The notes under the pieces were generated by a model. That model did not search any database. It worked only from the letters and a program-made list of their open reading frames with translations, and was not told the DNA's origin. A DNA stretch of 64,000 bases, taken from positions 292,001-356,000 of the forward strand of contig JADJOC010000002.1 in NCBI GenBank assembly GCA_016713965.1, read 5' to 3'. Source of the stretch: Chitinophagaceae bacterium (lineage in GTDB: Bacteria; Bacteroidota; Bacteroidia; Chitinophagales; Chitinophagaceae). The position numbers were made by a program, and so were the translations under genes. Within the stretch, counting starts at the first letter, position 1; the number at the start of each line of letters is the position of its first letter. This document shows positions 1 to 8,180 of this stretch, piece by piece.

Positions 1-270
1 TCTATTTTATTAAGTGTATTACTCAAACTAAATGCAATAGAATGGATTGCCATTCTATTATCAAATGCAATAGTATTATCATTAGAATTAATCAATACTG
101 CTATGGAGAAAATTTGCGATTTCATAAATCCTGGTATACATCCCCAAATTAAAAATATTAAAGATATATCTGCAGGCGCAGTATTAGTTGCTTCTATAGC
201 AAGCATGGCTATAGGGTTCATTATTTTTTTTCCAAAAATTATTGTACTATTAAAATCCATTCAATTATGA
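1..270 (+). CDS. Diacylglycerol/undecaprenol kinase family protein, C-terminal part
   Basis: The frame is open from the window edge and ends with TGA at 268-270, so only the last 89 residues are visible. They contain the family signature ELINTAMEK (residues 31-39 of the visible part), which supplies the active-site Glu and Asn of DgkA-type lipid kinases, then a short polar segment and a last membrane helix. These small inner-membrane enzymes phosphorylate diacylglycerol or undecaprenol. The stop overlaps the next start by four bases (ATGA), so the two genes are translationally coupled. Family assignment is firm; the lipid substrate is not determined. Confidence 0.85.
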   Translation, partial: SILLSVLLKLNAIEWIAILLSNAIVLSLELINTAMEKICDFINPGIHPQIKNIKDISAGAVLVASIASMAIGFIIFFPKIIVLLKSIQL

Positions 271-914
271 GAGGAATAAAGGTTTTATATCAGCTTATTT
301 TTGCGTATTGTATTTTTATATTATGCCTGTTGTTTGTAAGGTTTTATATTACTAGCAGTTTGCAATTTGCGTTTTTAATATGGAATATATTTTTAGCATT
401 TATACCTTTTATTATTTCAAGGTATTTATTTTTATATGCAAAGCCAGATGTAAAAAAATATTTTATATTTTTTGGGATGGGAATATGGCTGTTATTTTTT
501 CCTAATGCTTTATATATTGTCACTGATATTGTACACTTACAAAATATAAATGAAGTTCCTAAATGGTTTGATATTATTTTATTATTTAGCGCAAGTGTAT
601 TAGGTTTATTACTGGCTTTCTCATCATTACATATTATCGAAATGATCTTAAAAAAATATGTGGATACTAAGTATATCCAACTTAGTGTTTTTACAATTCT
701 ATTTATATCATCCTTTGGTGTGTATCTAGGGCGCTTTTTAAGATGGAATAGCTGGAATATTATTAATAAACCTTTTACTTTATTTCAAGATATAGGAGAA
801 AGGTTTCTACTTCCCCATGAGCATATACAAACATGGAGCATTACTACTTTTCTAAGCATTCTTTTTTACCTGCTATATTTTACGACCCAAAAATTATCCG
901 GGTTTTTTAAATAA
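267..914 (+). CDS. DUF1361 family integral membrane protein
   Basis: The product is 215 residues with about six hydrophobic segments. It shows features of the DUF1361 family, including the FFPNALYIVTDIVHL stretch (about residues 77-91) after the third helix and LGRFLRWNSWN near residue 155. The start overlaps the stop of the upstream lipid kinase gene by four bases, which implies a two-gene operon. The biochemical function of the family is unknown. No signal peptide other than the first membrane helix is seen. Confidence 0.8.
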   Translation: MRGIKVLYQLIFAYCIFILCLLFVRFYITSSLQFAFLIWNIFLAFIPFIISRYLFLYAKPDVKKYFIFFGMGIWLLFFPNALYIVTDIVHLQNINEVPKWFDIILLFSASVLGLLLAFSSLHIIEMILKKYVDTKYIQLSVFTILFISSFGVYLGRFLRWNSWNIINKPFTLFQDIGERFLLPHEHIQTWSITTFLSILFYLLYFTTQKLSGFFK

Positions 915-1022
915 AGCTGCCTGTACGAATTATTGATAACATAATATATTATTTGTATTCCTATTAAAAATGGCGTGCCGTTTGTTTAGCGATAACTATT
1001 ATAAACGTTAAACAAAATCATT

Positions 1023-1166
1023 ATGAAAAAAATAATTTTCGCATCAGCATTATTAACGAGTATGAGTATTTTTATGGCCTGTAATAGTGGGCAGCACGAT
1101 GGATATGATACTACCGGAACTTCTGATACAGGATCCTCTTTAAACGTTGGGAGCAGCATAATGTAA
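1023..1166 (+). CDS. Small predicted lipoprotein, 47 residues
   Basis: A short frame starting with MKKIIFASALL, a hydrophobic stretch and the lipobox FMACN (Cys at residue 20) predicts export and lipid anchoring. The mature part is only about 28 residues and is rich in Gly, Ser, Thr and Asp. A rho-independent terminator follows 31 bases after the stop, which supports transcription. No family is recognised. It stands alone between the DUF1361 gene and the peptide precursor gene. Confidence 0.6.
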   Translation: MKKIIFASALLTSMSIFMACNSGQHDGYDTTGTSDTGSSLNVGSSIM

Positions 1167-1197
1167 TCATTTTGAGAAAAAATTATAACCTACATAA

Positions 1198-1223
1198 TTA
1201 AGCATTTGTTGCTTAAATTTTTT
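1198..1223 (+). terminator. Rho-independent terminator
   Basis: A perfect 7-bp stem (TTAAGCA / TGCTTAA) with a 5-base loop is followed by A and six T. It lies just after the small lipoprotein gene. The remaining bases up to the precursor leader at 1479 contain no convincing gene. Confidence 0.7.
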
Positions 1224-1463
1224 GTATACAAATTATTTGTTCATTTTTGAGTTATTGACATAATTCATCTCCTGCTTATCAGCAACCATTAACATGGCTA
1301 TCAGCATTTTACTTCAATTATTCTTCCTGCAAGTAACATTAACAAGTTATTACTTTCAAAAAATAGCATCCCTTAAGTACTTCAATTGCCATCATAATTA
1401 CAGTTCGGATTATAAAAATACCAGTTCAGCAAGGTTAGTAGCAATGCTGTTTTCTATTTGAAA

Positions 1464-1535
1464 TAGTTTTGACATATCAAACGCGGTAGCTGAAAAGCGT
1501 ATAAAGAGTAGGCAAAAACTATAAATTCTATTAAA
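1464..1535 (+). promoter_or_regulatory. Conserved precursor leader A with -7-like box
   Basis: TAGTTTTG at 1464-1471 fits the Bacteroidota -7 consensus TAnnTTTG, although no matching TTTG was found at the right distance upstream. From 1479 to the start codon there are 57 bases, beginning AAACGCGGTAGCTGAAAAG and containing AGAGTAGG. The same arrangement, also 57 bases long, precedes the second precursor gene on the minus strand (5698-5642). Conservation of sequence and length points to a common promoter-proximal or 5' UTR control element. Confidence 0.6.
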
Positions 1536-1703
1536 ATGAAAAATCAAAAAAAATTAGAAAGTGTAAAAAATGAATTTTTTACTAAAGAGATTACAAAAAC
1601 AATCTTTGGTGGTGCCGGCGGCGGATGTTGTAGTTGTGCCACTACTAATGTAAACGGTGTTGCAGATTGTAAACCAGAAGGGTTTACAGCAAAGTTTAAG
1701 TAA
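1536..1703 (+). CDS. Double-glycine leader peptide precursor A, Cys-rich core
   Basis: The product has 55 residues. The N-terminal part (KKLESVKNEFFTKEITKTIF) is a charged amphipathic leader ending in Gly-Gly at residues 25-26, the classical cleavage site of C39 peptidases. The predicted core is AGGGCCSCATTNVNG followed by VADCKPEGFTAKFK, with four cysteines. The leader is clearly related to that of precursor B at 5495-5641. The C39 transporter and adaptor genes lie convergently just downstream. No modification enzyme is seen beside it, so the exported product may be unmodified or disulfide bonded. The biological role (bacteriocin, signal or other) is unknown. Confidence 0.75.
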   Translation: MKNQKKLESVKNEFFTKEITKTIFGGAGGGCCSCATTNVNGVADCKPEGFTAKFK

Positions 1704-1722
1704 TAATAATTGTATAAGTGTA

Positions 1723-1754
1723 ATATAAGGCAGCCTAATTAAGCTGCCTTATAT
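1723..1754 (+). terminator. Hairpin terminator after precursor A
   Basis: A perfect 12-bp stem (ATATAAGGCAGC / GCTGCCTTATAT) with an 8-base loop starts 19 bases after the precursor A stop. It has no long T tract, but position and stability fit termination. It could serve both directions because the HlyD gene converges on it. Confidence 0.6.
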
Positions 1755-1846
1755 ATTAGGTGCTATAGAACTATTAGTTAATACAAATATTTATATAAAG
1801 TGAAAAAGGAATTAGCGAAACTTATTTAATAAGTAAGCTATCAAGG

Positions 1847-3164
1847 TTAATTCAGCATTTTTCTAATATTAAAAATTAATTTATTAATTAACCTGTCTTC
1901 TTTTACCACTATCTCCCCAATAGCAGTCATGCCGTTTTTATAGCTGATTGCTTTTTTATAATTTGTAACTAAGGTGGTGGGCATGTTAATGTGTACCAGG
2001 TAAGTATTTTCTTTAGGAACATCAGCAATAAAACCTACTGTACCTTTTACGCTACCGAATTCCTGGAAAGGGTAAGCTGAAAATTTAATTAAAACAATCT
2101 GCCCTGCTTTAAGCTTACATAAATTTTCCTGGGGCACATACATTTCTCCGAAATACTTTGTATTGCTGGTAGCAATATAAAATATTTCCTGGTTAGGAAC
2201 CAGCGTTTGCTTTTCTTCTAATGAAGTAGTAAAAACCACTCTCCCATTTATAGGAGAAAATATAACATATTTGGATTTCCAATCTTCAATTGTACTACTT
2301 AAAGTATTGGCAGCTTGTAAAAAAATATTTTTTGCTCTGCAATTTGTTTTTCTAATTCTAATAATTCCTTTTGCTTATCATTTTGTAAAGATTGATTGTT
2401 AATAGCACTTGCAGTAAGTTGCTGCAATGGCATTTTTTTAGCTAATAATTTGCTTTCTTCTTCTTTAAGTTCCGAAAGAGCAATCACTTTATCATTTGCC
2501 AGTTGTTGCTTTCTTTTATACGCTTGTTCTGCTAAATTATAATCCTGGGTATAAATGATTTTTTCCTGTTGTATACTGACCTGTAACTGGCGTAAATTAT
2601 TGAGGTCTTTGTATAAATAATTTTTTTTCGCCAGGTAAAATCCTGATGATAAATAATTTTTAAACTGTAAATAAGCACTATAAAAATTCTGGTAAGCTAG
2701 CTGTACCTCTCCCAGTTGTGCATAATTATTTTTAATATGGTTGCTGACTATTTCTACCTGTCCTCCTTGTATTAATGATGAGATGGTATCCATATCTGTT
2801 GATAGCTTTAGCACTTGCTCATGTGAAGCTGTGCTTTCTATAAAAGCTAAAATATCATTTGTATTAACGGAATCGTTAGGCTGTACAAATAATTTGATAA
2901 GTTTGCCGCCTATTTTAGCCTGTATAGATTTTGGTGCATCAATAGTTGTTATTTTTAAAGGGGCAGAAACAGTATCCGGATATTTAATTATCCACGCAAT
3001 AGTTAATAAAAATAAGAGGGTAAAAAAGAAAATAGTTATGCCCCAACGTACCATCCAGCTCGGATCATTGCTGATTAATTCCTCAATAGCGTCGCTGCGC
3101 AATTCTAAAGGTTGTATAATTTCCTCTGTTTTTCTACTTCAATATGTTCCAGGTTGTCGGGCAT
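1847..3164 (-). CDS. HlyD-family adaptor of the peptide exporter (two frame breaks)
   Basis: This is the periplasmic adaptor that links an inner-membrane ABC exporter to an outer-membrane channel. The ATG at 3164-3162 lies 9 bases after the transporter stop. Reading requires an extra base in the T5 run at 3129-3133 and in the T6 run at 2328-2333 (plus-strand coordinates). The result is a coherent protein: an acidic start, LRSDAIEELISNDPSWMVRWG, one membrane helix, a lipoyl-like half (GGKLIKLFVQPNDSVNTND), a long coiled coil and a barrel domain with INGRVVFTTSL. Both breaks are single-base homopolymer losses and probably consensus errors. Intact downstream sequence argues against old decay. 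Confidence 0.82.
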
Positions 3165-3173
3165 GTTATTTTT

Positions 3174-5396
3174 TTAATTTCCCAGTTCCAATTGATTTTT
3201 AACCAGTTTGTAATAATCACCTTTCAAGGCGGTTAGTTCTTCATGCGTACCGTATTCCGTAATTACACCTTTATCTAAAACTACAATCTGATGTGCATTT
3301 TTTACAGTACTTAGCCGGTGGGCCACCACCACCACCGTCCTTCCTTTAAAAAATTCATCTAGGTTTTCCATAATTACTTTTTCATTATTGGCATCCAAAG
3401 CATTGGTAGCTTCATCAAAAAATATATAATCAGGATTTTTATATACGGCTCTTGCTATAAGTATGCGCTGTCGTTGCCCCTGGCTGATACCATTGCCTTC
3501 TGCACCAATTTTTGTATTGTAAGTCAATGGCAGGGATTCAACAAATTCTTTAATATTGGCCGTATTAGTTGCTCCAACCAGTTTTTCAATATCGGGATAT
3601 TCATTATCTACAGCAATATTATGGGCAATGGTGTCTGAAAAAATAAATCCATCCTGCATCACTACGCCGCATTTGCTTCTCCATACCCGGTGACTGATAT
3701 TATCCAACTGGGTTTCTCCTAATCTTATTTCTCCCTGGGTTGGATTATAAAATTTTAATAATAATTTTAAAAGGGTAGTTTTCCCACTGCCGCTTGCGCC
3801 TACAATAGCGGTTACTTTTCCTTCAGGAATGGTAAGGTTTATATCTTTTAATACAGGGTCATTGCCTGCACCCGGGTATTGAAAGCTTAAGTTTTTTATA
3901 TTAAATGATTTATCTGCAGGTAAAAATTGGAGCTTGGGCTTATCCTTTGGTTCTTCATCTTCTTTAGCATGAATTTCATTTAACCTTTCCAGGCTGATTT
4001 TTGCATCCTGGGCTGTTTGCATAAACCCAATCAGCTGTTCTATCGGGCTATTTAGCTGGCCAATGATGTATTGTACAGCTAGCATTTCACCTAATGTAAG
4101 CGATCCGCTTATTACAGCTTTTGCGGCTAAAAAAGTTATAAATATATTTTTCCCTTCATTAATAAATACAGCACCTACCTGCTGATACTGGCTTAATGCC
4201 AATTGCTTAAAGTTAAGCCTGAATTGCTTGGCCTGCATGCGTTCCCATTTCCAGCGTTTTTGGGTTTCGCAGTTATTCATTTTAATTTCCTGCATACCGT
4301 TAATGAGCTCAATAACTATGTTCGATTCTTTACTGGCTACATCAAAGCGTTTAAAATCCAATGTGCGCCTGCTCTTTAAAAATAGCATGATCCAAAGCAT
4401 ATACAAAACGCTACCTGCCAGAAAAATAAAAAAGATAGTGGAATTGTATATAGCCAATACTATACTAAAAATAAGGAGATTGATAAATGAGAATAAAGTA
4501 TTCAATGTGGCCCCGGTCAAAAAATGTTCTATCCGCTGGTGGTCATTGATCCGCTGCATGATATCGCCTTGCATTTTTACATCAAAAAATGCTAGTGGGA
4601 GTTTCATTAATTTTATAAAAAAATCAGATAAGATAGAGATATTAATGCGTGTGCTAATGTACAATAAAATCCAACTGCGTATAAATTCTACAGAAGTGCG
4701 TCCTATGAATAACATCAATTGTGCCGCTAAAACCAGGTAGATAAAATTTAAATTCTGGTTGTTTATTCCAACATCAACTATTGATTGGGTAAGAAAAGGA
4801 AAAATTAGTTGTAAAATACTTCCAATAATAAGGCTTAAGATAAGTTGTACCAGTAATTTTTTATATTTTAAAACATAGCTGAACAGTAATTTAAAGCCCA
4901 GCTTATTTTGTGTTTCATCTTCCTGCTCATAAAATAAAGGAGTAGGTTCCAGCATTAATGCAATACCATGTGGCTCGTGTTCCATCTGGGTGCTGGCCCA
5001 ATGAGAAAGAAATTCCTGCTGCGAATATTCTAAACGGCTGCGCCCGGGATCAGAGATATAAAAAACATATTCTTTTTTACCTGTTAATCCCTTACGCTTT
5101 TTTTTAATGTTGTATAAAACTACAAAGTGATTTTGATCCCAATGCAAAATACAGGGTAAAGGAGCCAGCTCTATTAATTTTTCCAGGGATAGCCGGCCGC
5201 CTAGTGTTCTAAATCCTATTTCTTCCGCAGCCTGGCTGATACCAAGCATAGATACGCCTTCCCGGCTGATGCTGCTTTTACCACGCAGATTTTCGAGGGT
5301 ATAGTTTTTACCATAATACCTGGCTATCATGCGCAGGCATGTAGGGCCACAGTCCATTGCATCGTATTGCTGGTAAAAAGGAAAAGGTTTAAACAA
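3174..5396 (-). CDS. Peptidase C39-containing bacteriocin/peptide ABC transporter
   Basis: The product cleaves double-glycine leaders and exports the core peptide. Domains in order: C39 protease with catalytic Cys in DAMDCGPTC, His in NHFVVLYN and Asp in YISDPG; a six-helix exporter domain; and an ATPase with Walker A GASGSGKTT, signature ISQGQRQR and Walker B YIFFDEATNALD. About 740 residues is normal for the family. I chose the TTG at 5396: the frame is open further upstream to 5543, but that part crosses the terminator and the precursor B gene and does not look like protein. Only nine bases separate its stop from the HlyD start, so the two form one operon. Confidence 0.9.
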   Translation of the reverse strand: MFKPFPFYQQYDAMDCGPTCLRMIARYYGKNYTLENLRGKSSISREGVSMLGISQAAEEIGFRTLGGRLSLEKLIELAPLPCILHWDQNHFVVLYNIKKKRKGLTGKKEYVFYISDPGRSRLEYSQQEFLSHWASTQMEHEPHGIALMLEPTPLFYEQEDETQNKLGFKLLFSYVLKYKKLLVQLILSLIIGSILQLIFPFLTQSIVDVGINNQNLNFIYLVLAAQLMLFIGRTSVEFIRSWILLYISTRINISILSDFFIKLMKLPLAFFDVKMQGDIMQRINDHQRIEHFLTGATLNTLFSFINLLIFSIVLAIYNSTIFFIFLAGSVLYMLWIMLFLKSRRTLDFKRFDVASKESNIVIELINGMQEIKMNNCETQKRWKWERMQAKQFRLNFKQLALSQYQQVGAVFINEGKNIFITFLAAKAVISGSLTLGEMLAVQYIIGQLNSPIEQLIGFMQTAQDAKISLERLNEIHAKEDEEPKDKPKLQFLPADKSFNIKNLSFQYPGAGNDPVLKDINLTIPEGKVTAIVGASGSGKTTLLKLLLKFYNPTQGEIRLGETQLDNISHRVWRSKCGVVMQDGFIFSDTIAHNIAVDNEYPDIEKLVGATNTANIKEFVESLPLTYNTKIGAEGNGISQGQRQRILIARAVYKNPDYIFFDEATNALDANNEKVIMENLDEFFKGRTVVVVAHRLSTVKNAHQIVVLDKGVITEYGTHEELTALKGDYYKLVKNQLELGN

Positions 5397-5441
5397 AATG
5401 CAGTTATTGAATTTATTTGTAAAAATCGTATATTTTATATT

Positions 5442-5470
5442 AAAAAAAAAGCTATTTCTTTCGAAATAGC
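5442..5470 (-). terminator. Terminator between precursor B and the transporter gene
   Basis: On the minus strand an 8-bp stem (GCTATTTC / GAAATAGC, 4-base loop) is followed by nine T. It begins 24 bases after the precursor B stop. It would make the precursor transcript more abundant than the read-through transporter mRNA, an arrangement common in peptide export operons. Confidence 0.85.
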
Positions 5471-5494
5471 TTGAAATTGAAATAATGTTAGTTA

Positions 5495-5641
5495 TTAACT
5501 TTCTTTGTTGTACGATACTCGTTTTTTTAATACAACGTCCCAAGTAGGCTTTTGGCCATCCATAGGCTGACCACCTTTAATTACATTAATGTTTTGAGTG
5601 AAAATTTCTTTTTTTAAGCTTTCTAATTTTTTCGTTTGCAT
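5495..5641 (-). CDS. Double-glycine leader peptide precursor B
   Basis: The product has 48 residues. The leader TKKLESLKKEIFTQNINVIK ends in Gly-Gly at residues 23-24, followed by a 24-residue core beginning QPMDGQKPTWDVV and ending LKKRVSYNKES. The core has no cysteine, one Trp and several Lys and Arg, quite unlike the Cys-rich core of precursor A, while the leaders match closely (KKLES, acidic-aromatic middle, GG). It lies directly upstream of the C39 transporter and has its own strong terminator. It belongs to the broad group of GG-leader natural product precursors of Bacteroidota; its activity is not known. Confidence 0.75.
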   Translation of the reverse strand: MQTKKLESLKKEIFTQNINVIKGGQPMDGQKPTWDVVLKKRVSYNKES

Positions 5642-5698
5642 TTTTAATAAATTTAGATTTATACCTACTCTAATTTACGCTTTTCGGCTTCCGCGTTT
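5642..5698 (-). promoter_or_regulatory. Conserved precursor leader B
   Basis: Reading on the minus strand, the 57 bases before the precursor B ATG begin AAACGCGGAAGCCGAAAAG, continue with CGTA and contain AGAGTAGG. The first 22 positions match leader A (1479-1500) except at two places, and AGAGTAGG is shifted by one base. Such conservation in otherwise unrelated AT-rich intergenic DNA indicates common regulation of both precursors. Confidence 0.6.
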
Positions 5699-5826
5699 AT
5701 CTAGTTGTAATTTACTGATTTAATTTTGTAATTAAATATGCTGAGTTAATGAATTAACGTTTCTGATTAATGAATGACTGGGTCTACTTAATGCTCACAC
5801 ATTTATTAAAACCAAGTAGTGAATTT

Positions 5827-5862
5827 AAAAAAAGTTCGGGATGCCCTACACACATCCCGAAC
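5827..5862 (-). terminator. Strong minus-strand terminator upstream of the precursor B region
   Basis: A perfect 10-bp stem (GTTCGGGATG / CATCCCGAAC) is followed on the minus strand by seven T. It must end a transcript that starts between here and nadE, yet no confident gene is annotated there. This is the main reason for listing the tentative small gene at 5919-6158. Confidence 0.75.
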
Positions 5863-5918
5863 ACCAATCACACATATCAGTCGCACTATTTTAAGCTATT
5901 TAATAAATCTGAGTACCG

Positions 5919-6158
5919 TTAATATTTAGCCGCCTGTAATGATATATCAAAACTAAGCTTGCTATTGCTGGGTATTGCAAGCAATATTACTGAACAGGGT
6001 TTTTACTTTACTGAGTTGGGAATTTAACCGGTTAAAATAAACTGTGGAGACTTCAATTATGCTAATATAGTTTTCTGATAAATGGCTGCGGGGCAATGTC
6101 ATTTAGCTAAAATATCAGATGAGTTGGGCATAAGGTTGTCGACCTTGTTACTATGCAT
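5919..6158 (-). other. Tentative small gene, needs two single-base corrections
   Basis: The frame starts with MHSNKVDNLMPNSSDILAK, continues after a presumed lost A near 6102 as MTLPRSHLSENYISIIEV, and after a presumed extra A near 6000 ends with LSFDISLQAAKY. The corrected length would be 79 residues. The same kind of single-base homopolymer error occurs in many certain genes of this window, and a strong terminator lies 57 bases downstream. There is no family match that I recognise, so this remains a weak call. The rest of the 5.7-6.35 kb gap holds only the inverted repeat listed separately. Confidence 0.2.
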
Positions 6159-6199
6159 TGAACTTAAAAAATGTCGAGCATCTTAGCTAAATGACATTG
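6094..6199. repeat. Perfect 17-bp inverted repeat with 72-base spacer
   Basis: CAATGTCATTTAGCTAA (6094-6110) and its exact complement TTAGCTAAATGACATTG (6183-6199) flank 72 bases that contain a small palindrome around GTCGAC. It lies between the nadE 3' end and the peptide cassette. It could be a cruciform, a regulator site pair or a remnant of a miniature element. Confidence 0.6.
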
Positions 6200-6349
6200 G
6201 GTGAAGGGTGACAACAAAAATAAATTTTGCGTACACTCTGTAGCGTTAGTTAAAAAGATACAACATATACAAACCTTATAATAACTGAATAATAATTTGC
6301 CATATAACTCTAATTAAAAACCAGTTGAGAAATAATTGCAACTACATTT

Positions 6350-8035
6350 TCAGGAAAGATATTTACCTACAATTGGCACTCTTCTACCAACGCCAAAAGC
6401 TTTTGGTGATATACGTATGATAGGGCAAAATTGATTGCGCTTGTATTCATTTATATTAACCATACGCAGTACCCTGTCTACTAATGCAGCGTCAAATCCT
6501 TGTGCTTTTATTTCATTTGGTCCCTGCGTACATTCAATATATTGATATAGAATTTTATCGAGCACATTATATTCCGGCAGGGAGTCTGCATCTTTTTGCC
6601 CGGGCCTTAACTCGGCACTGGGTGCTTTGGTAATTATATTGCCAGGAATTATTTCATGAGTGCGGTTAATATATTTAGCCAGCTCATACACCTGCAGTTT
6701 ATAACAATCTCCCAGTATGCCAATACCGCCGGCCATATCGCCGTATAAAGTGCCGTAACCTGTGGCCAGCTCGCTTTTATTACTAGTGTTTAATAAAATA
6801 TATCCGAATTTATTAGCTATGGCCATTAATAAATTTCCCCTGGTTCTGCTTTGAATATTTTCTTCGGCTATGCCAAAGGGTAAGTTATTAAAAACAGGAT
6901 CTAGTTCTTTTAAAAAAGAATCATAAATATTTTTTATAGGTATGATATCATAAGGGTTATTTAAATTTTTGCTCAGCTGCTCTGCATCATTTACCGAATG
7001 GCCGGTTGAGTATTGTGATGGCATTAAAACTGCTCTCACGTTTTCTGCCCCTAATGCTTTACAGGCCAGCGCCAGCACCACAGCGCTGTCGATACCGCCA
7101 CTACTGCCTATTATGGCTTTTGTAAAACCCATTTTTGAAAAATAATCTTTTATCCCTAGTATTATCGCATCATGTATATGCGGTATGTTTAATGATTCCT
7201 CTAATACTACCGGGCTTAATTCTTTATCATTTATTTCTTCGGATCTTTTAATAATAACTGCCGCATCTATACTTCCATCATCTTTTAATTCATAGCCTGC
7301 CAATGCTTCCTGGAACATCGGCAATTGCCCGCAAAGATTAGCAGCTGCATCAAATACTAGAGATCCCCCATCGAATACTATTTCTGTCTGGCTGCCTACA
7401 GCATTGCAATAAAATAAAGGTAACTTATATTTTAGCACATTAGCTTTTATAGTTGCTTGTCTGTCTTCTTCATGGGTATAATCAAATGGGCTTGCGGAGA
7501 GGTTAATCATTAGGTCAGGCTGTTGTTTCATTAATTCATTCATCGGGCAAATTCTGTACAATGGGTTGTCCCCTAAGTTCCAGATATCTTCGCAAATGGT
7601 AACTGCAATTTTTTTGCCTTTTAAATTAATGGTATGCCATTCATATGCAGGTTCAAAATACCGGTTTTCATTAAATACATCATAGGTAGGCAAACAGGTT
7701 TTATGAATTATATTTTTTATCTCTTTCTGATGCATAAAAAAAGCTGCGTTAAAAAGGTCTTTACCTTCCCGGATACTATTTTTAGCTGGTGCGCCAATTA
7801 ATACTCCGATCGTATCTGCATGCTGTTTTATGGCATCAACAGCAGCATAGCATTTATTGATAAAATCATCAAACTCTAAAAAATCCATAGGGGCATAACC
7901 ACAAACACTCAACTCACTGAAAACAATTAAATCCCCGCCCTGCTGTTTAGCCTGCCGGATAGCATCAATAATTTTATTGGTATTGCTTTCAAAATTTCCA
8001 ATATGATAATTTTGCTGTGCTAAAAAAATTTTCAT
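6350..8035 (-). CDS. nadE: Glutamine-dependent NAD+ synthetase
   Basis: The 561-residue enzyme makes NAD+ from deamido-NAD, ATP and glutamine in the cytoplasm. The N-terminal nitrilase-type glutaminase has its Glu-Lys-Cys triad at about E41 (FSELSVCGY), K112 (HKTCLPTYD) and C148 (VTICEDIW). The C-terminal synthetase has the ATP pyrophosphatase loop GSSGGIDSA at 310-318 and LATGYGTLYGDMAGG further on. Length and ends are normal. gldB is divergent next door, and nadC, another NAD pathway gene, lies 3.3 kb away. Confidence 0.97.
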   Translation of the reverse strand: MKIFLAQQNYHIGNFESNTNKIIDAIRQAKQQGGDLIVFSELSVCGYAPMDFLEFDDFINKCYAAVDAIKQHADTIGVLIGAPAKNSIREGKDLFNAAFFMHQKEIKNIIHKTCLPTYDVFNENRYFEPAYEWHTINLKGKKIAVTICEDIWNLGDNPLYRICPMNELMKQQPDLMINLSASPFDYTHEEDRQATIKANVLKYKLPLFYCNAVGSQTEIVFDGGSLVFDAAANLCGQLPMFQEALAGYELKDDGSIDAAVIIKRSEEINDKELSPVVLEESLNIPHIHDAIILGIKDYFSKMGFTKAIIGSSGGIDSAVVLALACKALGAENVRAVLMPSQYSTGHSVNDAEQLSKNLNNPYDIIPIKNIYDSFLKELDPVFNNLPFGIAEENIQSRTRGNLLMAIANKFGYILLNTSNKSELATGYGTLYGDMAGGIGILGDCYKLQVYELAKYINRTHEIIPGNIITKAPSAELRPGQKDADSLPEYNVLDKILYQYIECTQGPNEIKAQGFDAALVDRVLRMVNINEYKRNQFCPIIRISPKAFGVGRRVPIVGKYLS

Positions 8036-8180
8036 AATAAATGGTGTTATTTTTAATGCCCTCTATATAATTAATTATCATTTTACTCAATATTAATATA
8101 TTATATTCTGCATACGTGGCAAAGAAGCTTTACTTTTAATGACTTATAATTGATTCTCTGCAAAGTTAAATATTTCATTT

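Noticed and set aside
5397..5543. N-terminal extension of the C39 transporter to an ATG at 5543
   Set aside because: It crosses a strong terminator and overlaps the precursor B gene, and the family normally starts just before the DAMDCGPT motif.
5962..6102. 46-residue minus-strand frame as a stand-alone gene
   Set aside because: Its end runs out of sense, while joining to neighbouring frames with single-base changes gives a more coherent but still unproven 79-residue product.
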